Assembly (NCBI RefSeq): GCF_004349085.1
Contig: NZ_SMFM01000010.1
Span: forward strand, 1 to 64,000
Reading direction: 5' to 3'
Source of the DNA: Flavobacterium caseinilyticum
Lineage (GTDB): Bacteria > Bacteroidota > Bacteroidia > Flavobacteriales > Flavobacteriaceae
Length of the DNA: 64,000 bases
Position 1 is the stretch's first letter. Every line of letters starts with the position of its first letter. Below the pieces are notes generated by a model. It worked only from the letters and a program-made list of their open reading frames with translations, searched no databases and was not told the origin of the DNA. The position numbers and the translations under genes were made by a program. Positions 6,642 to 15,279 of this stretch are shown piece after piece.

Positions 6642-6729
6642 TGGCGGAGAAAGAGGGATTCGAACCCCCGGACCTGTTACAGTCAACAGTTTTCAAGACT
6701 GCCGCATTCGACCGCTCTGCCATTTCTCC
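6642..6729 (-). tRNA. tRNA-Ser (anticodon UGA)
   Basis: Read on the minus strand, the gene begins GGAGAAATGGCAGAGCGGT, has the anticodon loop CTTGAAA with anticodon TGA, a long variable arm typical of class II serine tRNAs, the T-loop GGTTCGAATCC, and closes the acceptor stem with TTTCTCC followed by discriminator G and an encoded CCA (6642-6644). The length is 88 bases with CCA. Its 3' end faces the integrase, the normal arrangement when an element integrates into a tRNA 3' end. Confidence 0.97.
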
Positions 6730-6885
6730 AGTATGTCGCTTTCATTACCTGATTGCGAGTGCAAATATAGCAACCTTTTTCGATTTACAAAACCTTTTAC
6801 ACTTAAAAATAGCAAAAAAATAATGGGTCTTTTTTAATCATTTCATTATCTTGGTTTTACAATCTAAAAAAGTAAAATAATTTTA

Positions 6886-8019
6886 TTAGAACCGTACATA
6901 TTCTGTTATTTCCAGGCCATATCCAATCATTCCTACTCGTTTTGTCTGTTGGGCATTTGAAACCAATCTTATTTTTGAAATATCAATGTCATGAAGGATT
7001 TGAGCCCCAATCCCAAAATCTTTGCTATCAATAATTATTTTTGGAGCTTTCATAACTCCTTGCGTTTGTAGTGCTTTGAGTTCAGAGATTCTACTAAGCA
7101 AATTAATCGATTGCATGTCTTGGTTAATAAAAATCACAGCACCTTTACCATGTTCATTGATAACTTTGAACATATCATCCAGTTGCTGGTCTGCATTATT
7201 GGTTAAGGTACCCAGTAAGTCGTTATTAACCTGAGAAGAATTTATTCTTGTCAGTACAGATTCACCCAAATTCCAGGTGCCTTTTGTTAGGGCAATATGA
7301 ATTTGTTTGTTGGTTGTTTGTTGATAAGCTCTCAATCGGAATGTTCCAAATCGAGTTTCTACTTCAAAGTCTTCTTTTTTTACAATCAGGCTGTCGTGTT
7401 GCATTCTGTACGCTACTAAATCTTCAATTGAAACTAATTTTAAATTGAATTTTTTAGCTACTTCAACTAGTTCCGGTAATCGTGCCATGCTTCCGTCTTC
7501 GTTCATGATTTCGCAAATGACACCTGCAGATTTAAAACCGGCCAGTCTTGCAAAATCAATGGCAGCTTCGGTGTGTCCAGTTCTTCTTAAAACACCACCT
7601 TGTTTAGCTACCAAGGGAAAAATGTGCCCAGGTCTTGCTAATTCAAAGGGTTTAGTGCTTGGGCTGACTAATGCCAAAACTGTCTTAGCCCTGTCTCCAG
7701 CTGAAATCCCTGTCGTTACTCCATTTCCTTTCAAATCTACCGAGACAGTAAAAGCTGTTTCCATGTGATCAGTATTGTTGGTGACCATGGCTTTTAATTC
7801 CAGTTCTTTACAACGGCTTTCGGTTAATGGAGCGCAAATCAATCCTCTGCCATGAGTGGCCATGAAATTAATCATTTCGGGTGTTACTTTTTCGGCGGCA
7901 GCCAAAAAATCACCCTCATTTTCCCGGTCTTCATCATCAACAACGATAATAATTTTTCCTTGACGAATATCTTCTATCGCTTCTTCAATTGTGTTGAGTA
8001 CTATTTTATTTGTCTGCAT
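6886..8019 (-). CDS. ribB: RibBA-like: DHBP synthase with a degenerate GTP cyclohydrolase II domain
   Basis: The N-terminal domain (residues 1 to about 205) is an intact 3,4-dihydroxy-2-butanone-4-phosphate synthase, with the [10 protein letters not shown] acidic motif and [16 protein letters not shown]; it makes the four-carbon precursor of riboflavin from ribulose 5-phosphate. The C-terminal part (about 210-377) aligns in outline with GTP cyclohydrolase II, ending in [20 protein letters not shown] and GYGLEI, but the zinc-binding cysteines are absent: the usual HSECLTGD...CDCG block reads [16 protein letters not shown]. That domain is therefore probably inactive, and a separate ribA is expected elsewhere. 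It is the last gene of a tightly packed minus-strand series. Confidence 0.9.
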   Translation of the reverse strand: MQTNKIVLNTIEEAIEDIRQGKIIIVVDDEDRENEGDFLAAAEKVTPEMINFMATHGRGLICAPLTESRCKELELKAMVTNNTDHMETAFTVSVDLKGNGVTTGISAGDRAKTVLALVSPSTKPFELARPGHIFPLVAKQGGVLRRTGHTEAAIDFARLAGFKSAGVICEIMNEDGSMARLPELVEVAKKFNLKLVSIEDLVAYRMQHDSLIVKKEDFEVETRFGTFRLRAYQQTTNKQIHIALTKGTWNLGESVLTRINSSQVNNDLLGTLTNNADQQLDDMFKVINEHGKGAVIFINQDMQSINLLSRISELKALQTQGVMKAPKIIIDSKDFGIGAQILHDIDISKIRLVSNAQQTKRVGMIGYGLEITEYVRF

Positions 8020-8027
8020 TAAGGGTA

Positions 8028-9461
8028 TTAATTTTGTGAGGGAAATATTTTTTTAATTACTTTTTGAAATGGAGCTAAAATGACATCCATGTTTATTAAT
8101 CCGATATCGTTTGTAGCTCTATACGTTAATAAAATAGCCAAAGGAGTCAATATCATCGAGGAGAGCCAAGCTCCCATAAATGGCGTCATTCCATTTTCCT
8201 GTGCGATTCTTTTTCCAAAAGTATTTATAAAGTGGAACGTTATAAATATTAAAACCGCAAAAACTATTGGAAGTCCTAATCCTCCTTTTCTAATAATTGC
8301 GCCTAATGGAGCACCAATGAAAAACATCAAAAAGCAAGCGTACACAATTACAAATTTATCATAAAATGCTTGTAAATGCCTGTTGATATTTTTTTGTTTG
8401 TTTTCTAATTCGGTGTTACTGGTGTCAATAGCATAGGAGGTACTGGTAACATTACTGCTTGCGATTTTTAAAATGGCTAATTGTTCCTCCATCGTGTATA
8501 ACGACAAAATATTGTTTGGAAGCGGTTTCGTTTTTTTTATCTGTGAAAATTTTTTATCAGCAGGGACTGCAATTTTGGTATTACTGTTTTCCGAAAATGA
8601 AATTATATCAGTTTTTAGATTCTTATTTAATGAATCCAATGTGTACCTAAGTTCATTAACAGTAAGCATTGTATTTGAATTAGAAACACTTTCGTTATTG
8701 ACCTCCACTTTGTTAAGTTCGGATAAATCGATGTTAATGATCTGTTTTTTAAACGAACTTTTGGCAAAAGGCATTTTACTGCGCTCTTCGTATTTTTTCG
8801 GAACAATATCTTCATAATAATAACCATTATTCAGTACTAACTGTAGTATGCTCGACTGCTCACTACTAATTAATTCTCCGTCTTTGGCTTTTATTACTGT
8901 TTTACTTCCGTCACCAATATTTGATTTTTTGTGAATTGTGACCCCGGTGAGAACATTTCCGTTTTCCCCAGTCTTCTTATTTACCTTGATGTTATAAAAC
9001 CCTACATCACTAAATTGTCCTTCAGTTATGGCCAAAGCGGGTTTTACCTGAGCTATATTTTTTCTGAAATTGATGAATTTGTACTCCGCATACGGAATCA
9101 CATTGTTTGCAAACAAAAAGGCAATGATACTTAAAAAAAAGATAAAAACCGTTAAACTTCTCATGGCTCTTTGCAGCGATATCCCAGAAGATTTCATCGC
9201 CGCAAATTCATAATTTTCTGCCAGGTTTCCAAAAGTCATTATTGAAGATAACAATACTGAAAGCGGCAAAACAAGTGGCACTATTCGAGGCATGGAAAAG
9301 GCAAGGAATTTGACAATCATAAATATGTCCAAATCTTTACCCGCTAATTCAGCGATGAAAAGCCAGACTGTTTGAAGTATAAATATGAAAAAAAGGATTA
9401 CAAATACGGTGGTAAATGTAGTCAGGAATGTTTTTAATAAGTATTTGTCAAGAATCTTCAC
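8028..9461 (-). CDS. lptG: LptF/LptG family permease (YjgP/YjgQ)
   Basis: The 477-residue product starts MKILDKYLLKTFLTTF (a GTG start at 9461) and has six membrane helices in two groups of three separated by a large soluble domain, the layout of LptF/LptG. These permeases work with the ATPase LptB to extract lipopolysaccharide from the inner membrane and hand it to the LptC/A bridge. Landmarks are SMPRIVPLVLPLSVLLSSIM in the first membrane group and FFIGAPLGAIIRKGGLGLP in the second. It lies 8 bases before ribB and 8 bases after lolA, so cotranscription is very likely. F and G cannot be told apart with certainty; Bacteroidetes often carry two separate copies. Confidence 0.9.
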   Translation of the reverse strand: MKILDKYLLKTFLTTFTTVFVILFFIFILQTVWLFIAELAGKDLDIFMIVKFLAFSMPRIVPLVLPLSVLLSSIMTFGNLAENYEFAAMKSSGISLQRAMRSLTVFIFFLSIIAFLFANNVIPYAEYKFINFRKNIAQVKPALAITEGQFSDVGFYNIKVNKKTGENGNVLTGVTIHKKSNIGDGSKTVIKAKDGELISSEQSSILQLVLNNGYYYEDIVPKKYEERSKMPFAKSSFKKQIINIDLSELNKVEVNNESVSNSNTMLTVNELRYTLDSLNKNLKTDIISFSENSNTKIAVPADKKFSQIKKTKPLPNNILSLYTMEEQLAILKIASSNVTSTSYAIDTSNTELENKQKNINRHLQAFYDKFVIVYACFLMFFIGAPLGAIIRKGGLGLPIVFAVLIFITFHFINTFGKRIAQENGMTPFMGAWLSSMILTPLAILLTYRATNDIGLINMDVILAPFQKVIKKIFPSQN

Positions 9462-9469
9462 CTAATTCA

Positions 9470-10159
9470 TTAATCTAATTTGTTAACGTAGTAACTTGGA
9501 TATTTACTTTCTGCAAATGTAAATTGATTTTTTGACAAAGGTTGATTGGTTTTAAAAGAATTAACCGTTAATGTGGTTTTTGTACCTTTTTTGCCTACTT
9601 CTATTAAGTTATAAATGTGTTTTGTTTGGATATCAATTCCTAGTAATACTTCTTTTCTTTGATCTTTTGCATTGGTGGGAACCAATTTTATATACTGTAT
9701 TTTTCGTCCTTTTACATTCTGCAAAATATCCATACTGTACTTGTAGCCACTATTGAAAAAAGTCAGCATTTTTGAAGGTGTAATCGCATTATCATCTTTT
9801 TCATTCACAGTAGAGATGGTGATTTCTTCATCTTCAGGGACAATAGTATATGTTTTTTTACCATCAAAAATTTTAGTAACACCCATAAAATTCAAGACAT
9901 ACTGATTTCCTTTCATCGTTACATTTCCTTTGCTCTCCTGGTTGATGTTTTCTTTGTAATTATTTAATGAATATTTAAAATCAATTGCGATATTGTTATA
10001 ACTTTTAACTTTTGCGGTAACTTGATCTAAAAGGTCTTTTGCTTTTTTATCTTGCGCCTGTATTGAAAAACTAAAAAGAAACATAGCCGTTAATAAGAGG
10101 AGTCTTTTCGCCATAATTTGCATAGTAATCTTTTTAGAATCTTGAATTTTTGATTTCAT
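9470..10159 (-). CDS. lolA: LolA-like outer-membrane lipoprotein carrier protein
   Basis: A secreted protein with a signal peptide (LLLLTAMFLFSFSIQAQ, cleavage probably after the second Ala-Gln), followed by a LolA/LolB-type half barrel: KSYNNIAIDFKYSL, GNVTMKGNQYVLNFMG, KIFDGKKTYTIVPED, KEVLLGIDIQTKHIYNL. LolA shuttles lipoproteins through the periplasm to the outer membrane. ATG at 10159 is chosen because it lies just behind the ftsK stop; later ATGs at 10123 and 10114 would give a more compact signal sequence. The place between ftsK and lptG is a familiar flavobacterial arrangement. Confidence 0.88.
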   Translation of the reverse strand: MKSKIQDSKKITMQIMAKRLLLLTAMFLFSFSIQAQDKKAKDLLDQVTAKVKSYNNIAIDFKYSLNNYKENINQESKGNVTMKGNQYVLNFMGVTKIFDGKKTYTIVPEDEEITISTVNEKDDNAITPSKMLTFFNSGYKYSMDILQNVKGRKIQYIKLVPTNAKDQRKEVLLGIDIQTKHIYNLIEVGKKGTKTTLTVNSFKTNQPLSKNQFTFAESKYPSYYVNKLD

Positions 10160-10163
10160 CGTA

Positions 10164-12608
10164 TTATTTGTTTTGTTCATTGTTGAAAAATTGATCAAGA
10201 GAACTCATGTCCAGAATGTTCACACTTCGTGCTTTACTTCCTTCAAAAGGACCCACAATTCCGGCAGATTCAAGCTGATCAATTAATCGACCTGCTCTGT
10301 TGTAGCCTAATTTTAGTTTTCTTTGCAGCAATGAAGCCGATCCCTGTTGTGCATTGACAATGATTTCGGCAGCTTCTCTAAACAAAGTATCTCTGTCGGA
10401 GATATCCATATCAAGATTAATGCCACTTTCTTCTCCTACAAATTCGGGAAGCAAATAAGCAGTCGCATATGCTTTTTGTGAACCAATAAAATCAGTAATT
10501 TTTTCAACCTCAGGAGTGTCAATAAAGGCGCATTGAACACGCACCACATCATTTCCGTTAGTATAAAGCATATCACCGCGACCTATTAATTGATCCGCAC
10601 CCTGAGTATCCAGAATGGTTCTGGAATCAATTTTTGAGGTAACTCTGAAAGCAATTCTCGCAGGGAAATTGGCTTTTATCAATCCCGTAATTACATTTAC
10701 CGAAGGTCTTTGAGTCGCTATAATTAAATGAATTCCAATGGCTCGCGCGAGTTGAGCTAAACGGGCAATAGGAACTTCAACTTCTTTCCCGGCGGTCATA
10801 ATCAAATCGGCAAACTCATCGACAACAAGAACGATGTAAGGTAAAAATCGGTGTCCGTTTTCAGGATTCAGTTTTCGAGCTTTAAATTTATCGTTATATT
10901 CTTTTATGTTACGCACCATGGCATCTTTCAACAAAGAATAACGGTTGTCCATTTCCACGCAAAGGGAATTCAACGTGTTGACTACTTTTGCATTATCGGT
11001 AATAATAGCGTCGTCCATATCCGGAAGTTTCGCTAAATAATGTCTTTCAATTTTATTAAAAAGCGTTAACTCTACTTTTTTGGGATCAACCAATACAAAT
11101 TTAACTTCCGCTGGATGTTTTTTGTACAAAAGTGAAGTCAGTACGGCATTCAAACCAACCGATTTTCCTTGTCCAGTAGCACCAGCCATCAAAAGGTGAG
11201 GCATTTTGGCTAAATCAACGACAAAAGTTTCGTTCGAAATTGTTTTTCCAAGAGCGATCGGTAATTCCATTTCAGCTTCTTGAAATTTGGCCGAGCCAAT
11301 AACACTTTTCATCGAAACCATCGTTGGATTCTTGTTAGGAACCTCGATTCCAATTGTCCCTTTTCCAGGAATAGGAGCAATGATACGAATTCCTAATGCT
11401 GAAAGTGAAAGTGCTATATCATCCTCCAGGCTTTTTATTTTAGAGATACGAATTCCTGCTTCCGGTACAATTTCATATAATGTAACCGATGGTCCAACGG
11501 TCGCTTTTATCTGTGCAATTTCTATTTTGTAATTGCGAAGTGTATCAACAATTCTATTTTTGTTTTCTTCTAATTCTTCTTGATTGATGGTAATTCCTCC
11601 GGTAGAATATTCTTTTAATAAATCAATTGTCGGGAATTTGTAATTGGATAAATCTAAAGTTGGGTCGAATAATCCAAAATCAGCAACCAATCGCGACGCA
11701 AGATTTTCTTCGATAATATCTTCTTCCGGAGCTGTTTCTATCACAAACGAATCGTCAGCATTTGAAATAACTTCTGTTGCTGGTACTGGGGTCACTTCCA
11801 TTGCAAGCGGTTTAGTAACGGGCTCCATATTAATTTCTGATGAATTGGTAATGGTTGGTTTTAATGCTTCTTTGTTGATTTCGAATTGAGTGTCTTTTGT
11901 TTTTAAGTGAATATCGTCTACTTCTTCTTCCGAAACAGCAAATTCCTCCAAATTATATCCGCTTTTCGCAGTATTAAACGGATTAGTCGCAACAGCCTTC
12001 ATCTCTTTTTTGGTACTATCAAAAAAGGACTGAATGCTTTCCGGAGAAAGTTTAATTTTGAAAATCACATAAATGATTAATCCAAACATCAAAATTAAAA
12101 GTGTTCCGGTCTTCCCAAGATAATCCTGCAGAAATAAGTTTAATTCATATCCAATTATACCACCTAATTCAGGTTCTGAAGTCGCAAAAAAGCCAAATAA
12201 AACCGATAAAATTATAATTACAAATAAATCCCAAAACCAAATATTCTTAAGCTTTCGCAAAGGAATTCCCAGAATCATGTACATTCCAGAAAGGAAAAAT
12301 AAGCGGACAAATATAAATGCAGCAATCCCAAAACCTCTAAAAACAAGCAGATCCGCCAAATATGCGCCGAATTTCCCTAACCAATTCTCGACGGTTTCTG
12401 ACCTATTTGATAATTCGCGAACAGCACTTTGATCTTGTTGTCCGTAAATGAAAAAGGAAATAAAGGCAAACAACAAAGCAATGGAAAATAAGACCATTAG
12501 GGAACCAAAAACAAATTTGTGTTGTTTGGTGATTCTGGCAGGATTACCAATATCAGCTTTAGTGCTACTCTTTTTATTTAAGGGGGCTGTTTTAGTTGTT
12601 TTTGCCAT
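10164..12608 (-). CDS. ftsK: DNA translocase FtsK/SpoIIIE
   Basis: The 814-residue protein has four N-terminal membrane helices (roughly residues 30-190), a linker of about 130 residues, and a full motor domain with Walker A GATGQGKS, Walker B VLVVDEFADLI, and the downstream ATQRPSVNVITGLIKANFPA motif. The C-terminal gamma domain (about 745-814; LLQRKLKLGYNRAGRLIDQL) is the winged helix that reads polar KOPS-like sequences. FtsK couples cell division with chromosome dimer resolution at dif. The linker is short compared with Escherichia coli. It lies 12-20 bases after dgkA and almost abuts lolA, in the same operon. Confidence 0.97.
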   Translation of the reverse strand: MAKTTKTAPLNKKSSTKADIGNPARITKQHKFVFGSLMVLFSIALLFAFISFFIYGQQDQSAVRELSNRSETVENWLGKFGAYLADLLVFRGFGIAAFIFVRLFFLSGMYMILGIPLRKLKNIWFWDLFVIIILSVLFGFFATSEPELGGIIGYELNLFLQDYLGKTGTLLILMFGLIIYVIFKIKLSPESIQSFFDSTKKEMKAVATNPFNTAKSGYNLEEFAVSEEEVDDIHLKTKDTQFEINKEALKPTITNSSEINMEPVTKPLAMEVTPVPATEVISNADDSFVIETAPEEDIIEENLASRLVADFGLFDPTLDLSNYKFPTIDLLKEYSTGGITINQEELEENKNRIVDTLRNYKIEIAQIKATVGPSVTLYEIVPEAGIRISKIKSLEDDIALSLSALGIRIIAPIPGKGTIGIEVPNKNPTMVSMKSVIGSAKFQEAEMELPIALGKTISNETFVVDLAKMPHLLMAGATGQGKSVGLNAVLTSLLYKKHPAEVKFVLVDPKKVELTLFNKIERHYLAKLPDMDDAIITDNAKVVNTLNSLCVEMDNRYSLLKDAMVRNIKEYNDKFKARKLNPENGHRFLPYIVLVVDEFADLIMTAGKEVEVPIARLAQLARAIGIHLIIATQRPSVNVITGLIKANFPARIAFRVTSKIDSRTILDTQGADQLIGRGDMLYTNGNDVVRVQCAFIDTPEVEKITDFIGSQKAYATAYLLPEFVGEESGINLDMDISDRDTLFREAAEIIVNAQQGSASLLQRKLKLGYNRAGRLIDQLESAGIVGPFEGSKARSVNILDMSSLDQFFNNEQNK

Positions 12609-12620
12609 TCTTGAGTATAA

Positions 12621-13001
12621 TTATACCTGTAATAATAGTGGTATATAAATGATTAAACCGATTGCGATTGCCGTCAAAGCAGCAAAAAATACTGCTCCTG
12701 CAGCTATGTCTTTGATGAATCCAATTCTTTCATGATAAGTGGGATGAATAAAATCGGCTATTTTCTCAACAGCAGTGTTCAAACCCTCAATACTCATCAC
12801 TAAACCAATGGCTAAAGTCTGAAAAAGCCACTCTGTTTTGGAAATTCCAAAATATAACCCAGCGAAAATCATCAAAATTCCTATGGAAAATTGAACCATA
12901 ACACTATGTTCCGTCTTGATTAATTTGAAGGCTCCCTTAAATGCATAAGAGATACTTTTTAATCTTCCGGTTAAGAAAGTATTGTCTTTTTGAAACTCCA
13001 T
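12621..13001 (-). CDS. dgkA: Diacylglycerol kinase family protein (DgkA type)
   Basis: This 126-residue membrane protein contains the conserved DgkA signature EGLNTAVEKIADFIHP and KDIAAGAVFFAALTA with three membrane helices. Enzymes of this family phosphorylate diacylglycerol or undecaprenol, recycling lipid by-products of envelope synthesis. ATG at 13001 is preferred to an adjacent TTG codon. It follows tpx by about 10 bases and precedes ftsK by 12, consistent with one transcript. Whether the substrate is diacylglycerol or undecaprenol cannot be read from the sequence; in Gram-positive relatives of this family undecaprenol is used. Confidence 0.92.
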   Translation of the reverse strand: MEFQKDNTFLTGRLKSISYAFKGAFKLIKTEHSVMVQFSIGILMIFAGLYFGISKTEWLFQTLAIGLVMSIEGLNTAVEKIADFIHPTYHERIGFIKDIAAGAVFFAALTAIAIGLIIYIPLLLQV

Positions 13002-13011
13002 CAAGCTGCGA

Positions 13012-13509
13012 TTAAAGTAATGCTAAGGCAGCTTCGTAGTTAGGTTCATCTGCAATTTCAGTAACTTGTTCCGTATGTGTAATTATTCCGTTTTCATCAA
13101 CAACAATAATAACTCTTGAGTGTAATCCGGCCAATGGTCCGTCGGTCATTTCTAAACCGTTTGCTTTACCAAAACTTCCTTCAGAAAAATCAGATAAATT
13201 CACGACATTTTCAAGTCCTTCCGCACCGCAAAAGCGTTTTTGGGCAAATGGTAAATCTCTTGAAACACATAAAACAGTAGTGTTTTCTAATGTACTCGCG
13301 CTTTCGTTGAATTTTCGAACAGATGCTGCACAAGTTCCGGTATCTATACTAGGAAAAATATTTAATACTAATTTTTTACCTGCAAAATCATGTAATGATG
13401 CTATAGATAAATCTGTTTTAACTAATTTAAAATCAGCGATTTTTGTGCCTATTTTTGGTAATTCTCCTGAAGTTTGAATTGGATTTCCTCCTAATGTTAT
13501 CGAAGCCAT
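13012..13509 (-). CDS. tpx: Thiol peroxidase (Tpx, atypical 2-Cys peroxiredoxin)
   Basis: The 165-residue protein (MASITLGGNPIQTSGELPKI) has the Tpx layout: PSIDTGTCAASVRKFNE carries the peroxidatic Cys near residue 60 and FAQKRFCGAEGLENV the resolving Cys near 94, with GPLAGLHSRVIIVVDENG after. It reduces alkyl hydroperoxides with thioredoxin as donor. No signal peptide is present, so it is cytosolic. A TACTTTTG motif at 13532-13539 (minus strand) is a good -7 box 22 bases upstream of the start, which would make tpx the first gene of the run ending with ribB. Confidence 0.95.
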   Translation of the reverse strand: MASITLGGNPIQTSGELPKIGTKIADFKLVKTDLSIASLHDFAGKKLVLNIFPSIDTGTCAASVRKFNESASTLENTTVLCVSRDLPFAQKRFCGAEGLENVVNLSDFSEGSFGKANGLEMTDGPLAGLHSRVIIVVDENGIITHTEQVTEIADEPNYEAALALL

Positions 13510-13531
13510 AGTGTTTGTTTTTTGTGAGGTT

Positions 13532-13539
13532 CAAAAGTA
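13532..13539 (-). promoter_or_regulatory. Putative -7 box of the tpx-dgkA-ftsK operon
   Basis: TACTTTTG matches the Bacteroidetes -7 consensus TAnnTTTG, 22 bases before the tpx start. A TTG-type -33 box is not placed at an ideal distance, so the assignment rests on the -7 match and the position. Confidence 0.5.
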
Positions 13540-13641
13540 TGAAAATTATTTAAGAATTTGTCTTCAAATTATGGTTTAAAGTTTACCATTTTAATCAAAT
13601 TATTAACTGTAAATTTATATCGTCTTTTCGCTTTATTGAAT

Positions 13642-13675
13642 AAAAAAACGCACTCGTTGCGGAGTGCGTTTTTTT
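13642..13675. terminator. Terminator after the DUF6952-like gene
   Basis: AAAAAAACGCACTC pairs with GAGTGCGTTTTTTT around a 6-base loop, giving a G/C-containing stem with T-tracts in both directions. On the minus strand it lies just after the stop of the gene at 13697-13954. Confidence 0.85.
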
Positions 13676-13696
13676 AGAATTAAATAACAAAATCTT

Positions 13697-13954
13697 TTAT
13701 TTATCGATAGAACCCAAAACACGTTTCATGAAACTGTTTAAAGCTTCTTTTTTGTCAGTTCCGGTTTTAACTAATTTGTTTACTTCTAATGCGCCGTACA
13801 TATTAGAAATTAATTCCCCTATGACATCTAATTCTTCATCTTTCAACGACGAAATTTCAGTCATTGCTTCCAGAACTTCGATTGTTTCGATGATATAATC
13901 TTCATCATTATCTTCTATAAACTGCGTTAAATGCTTTATTACGGGTAATTTCAT
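13697..13954 (-). CDS. Small conserved flavobacterial protein (DUF6952-like)
   Basis: The 85-residue protein (MKLPVIKHLTQFIEDNDEDY) is soluble, acidic and helical; I believe it belongs to the DUF6952 family, which is widespread in Bacteroidetes, but no function is known to me. It contains IETIEVLEAMTEISSLKDEE and ISNMYGALEVNKLVKTG and lacks Cys. It is the last gene of a minus-strand group with a thioredoxin and a 2-Cys peroxiredoxin, and a strong terminator follows. The recurrent proximity to peroxiredoxin genes hints at a role in redox physiology or as a regulator, inferred from neighbours only. Confidence 0.65.
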   Translation of the reverse strand: MKLPVIKHLTQFIEDNDEDYIIETIEVLEAMTEISSLKDEELDVIGELISNMYGALEVNKLVKTGTDKKEALNSFMKRVLGSIDK

Positions 13955-14106
13955 ATTTAGACTTCTTAGATTTTTAGATATTTAGATATTTAGATATTTA
14001 GATCTTTAGAATTTTAGACTTCTTAAATTCTTTAAATTTTTGAGTAAAAGATTCAAGGAATCTATTATTTAAAAGTCTAAAAATCTAAGCTAGTCTAATG
14101 ATCTAA
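13955..14106. repeat. Low-complexity TTTAGATA repeats and imperfect inverted repeat
   Basis: The gap holds three to four tandem units of TTTAGATA/ATATTTAG (about 13973-14003) flanked by GACTTCTTAGATTTTTAGAT, and a partly complementary AGTCTAAAAATCTAAG near 14073-14090, so the whole can fold back. Similar TTTAGA-rich intergenic sequence is common in flavobacterial genomes. Confidence 0.55.
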
Positions 14107-14415
14107 TTAAACTATTTCGTTCACTAATTCAATTAGCACTTCTTGTTTATTTGTTTGTGTTTCGCTTACCAGTTTTCCATTTACAAAAGTGGCAAAAGTA
14201 GGTAAATTACTAACATTCGCTAATTTTCTGGATTCAGGAAAATTTTCAGCATCAACAAGAGCAAAAGTAATTGTTTCGTTTTCAGAAGCTAATTTTTTGA
14301 ATTTTGGCTTCATAATTCGGCAATTACCGCACCATGAGGCCGAAAATTGAACCACTACTTTTTCGTCTTTTGCAATTAAATCCTGTAACGTATCTTCGGT
14401 TAATTCGATTAACAT
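14107..14415 (-). CDS. Thioredoxin-family protein (CGNC active site)
   Basis: Starting at ATG 14415 gives a compact 102-residue thioredoxin fold: VVVQFSASWCGNCRIMKPKF with the active site CGNC instead of the classical CGPC, then ALVDAENFPESRKLANVSNL with the cis-Pro loop LPTFATFVNG. The longer reading frame up to 14457 has no Shine-Dalgarno support and adds a hydrophobic tail. Placed between the peroxiredoxin and the DUF6952-like gene, it is probably the electron donor or a dedicated partner of that peroxiredoxin. The Asn at the third active-site position would shift redox potential relative to TrxA; the classical Trx is encoded at 55934-56236. Confidence 0.85.
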   Translation of the reverse strand: MLIELTEDTLQDLIAKDEKVVVQFSASWCGNCRIMKPKFKKLASENETITFALVDAENFPESRKLANVSNLPTFATFVNGKLVSETQTNKQEVLIELVNEIV

Positions 14416-14502
14416 ATTTTTTAAATTTAAAAATGCAATTGCAATAACAACACTCAATATTATTAATTGAAATTTGATATTGCAATTAACATTGTTTTTG
14501 AA

Positions 14503-15141
14503 TTAGTTTAAACTTAAGTATTCAGCAGTACTTTTTCTGTCAGCACTCATTGCTTCTTTTCCGGCTTCCCAGTTTGCAGGACAAACTTCTCCTTTTTCCT
14601 GAATGTGCGTGTAAGCATCAACCATACGTAAATATTCATTTACATTACGACCCAATGGCATATCGTTTACACTTTCGTGGAAAATTTTTCCAGTTTCGTC
14701 AATTAGGTAAGTAGCTCTGTAAGTAACGTTAGATCCTTCGATAATAATAGAATCTGTTTCTTCGCTGTAACCCGTTTCTTCAATATCAAGAATTCCTAGT
14801 ATGTTTGATAAGTTTCTGTTGGTATCTGCAAGGATTGGGTACGTAACGCCTTCGATTCCACCGTTATTTTTTGCAGTATTTAACCAAGCAAAGTGTACCT
14901 CATTAGTATCACAAGATGCACCTATTACAATTGTATTTCTTTTTTCGAATTCTGGTAAAGCAGCTTGAAAAGCATGTAATTCAGTTGGGCAAACGAATGT
15001 AAAATCTTTCGGATACCAAAATAAAAGTACTTTTTTGTTGTTATTTACAGCTTCTTCGAAAATGTTGATTTTTAAATTATCACCCATTTCAGAGATAGCG
15101 TCTACTGCAATACTTGGGAATTTTTTACCTACTAATGACAT
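14503..15141 (-). CDS. Peroxiredoxin (AhpC/typical 2-Cys type)
   Basis: From ATG 15141 (MSLVGKKFPSIAVDAIS) the product has 212 residues. DFTFVCPTELHAFQ holds the peroxidatic Cys and GEVCPANWEAGKEAM the resolving Cys, the typical 2-Cys arrangement; HFAWLNTAKNNGGIEGVTYP is the usual tetramer-interface region. It removes hydrogen peroxide and alkyl hydroperoxides using thioredoxin or AhpF-like donors; the adjacent CGNC thioredoxin could be that donor. A good promoter (TACTTTTG with TTG upstream) precedes it, and the frame extension up to 15213 runs over that promoter, so the later start is right. It heads a three-gene unit. Confidence 0.93.
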   Translation of the reverse strand: MSLVGKKFPSIAVDAISEMGDNLKINIFEEAVNNNKKVLLFWYPKDFTFVCPTELHAFQAALPEFEKRNTIVIGASCDTNEVHFAWLNTAKNNGGIEGVTYPILADTNRNLSNILGILDIEETGYSEETDSIIIEGSNVTYRATYLIDETGKIFHESVNDMPLGRNVNEYLRMVDAYTHIQEKGEVCPANWEAGKEAMSADRKSTAEYLSLN

Positions 15142-15175
15142 ATTATTTACTTTTTTGATTGTTTTTTTGTTGGTG

Positions 15176-15207
15176 CAAAAGTAGTCTATATAAAAGGTTT
15201 CAAACAA
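15176..15207 (-). promoter_or_regulatory. Promoter of the peroxiredoxin-thioredoxin unit
   Basis: On the minus strand TACTTTTG (15176-15183) matches the -7 consensus TAnnTTTG, with TTG trimers at 15201-15203 and 15205-15207, 17 and 21 bases further upstream, suitable for the -33 box. The start codon is 34 bases downstream. Confidence 0.6.
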
Positions 15208-15279
15208 TAACATTTGATTATAAATTCTTATTTAACAATAGAAATTTACTATGTAATAATTTTTGAAATTTCAAAACCT

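Noticed and set aside
6610..6837. Two plus-strand frames across the tRNA-Ser locus
   Set aside because: They read antisense through the tRNA and its flanks; a typical false gene seen at tRNA loci.
13955..14106. TTTAGATA tandem as a structured RNA
   Set aside because: Low complexity with imperfect pairing only; more likely a slippage-derived intergenic repeat.
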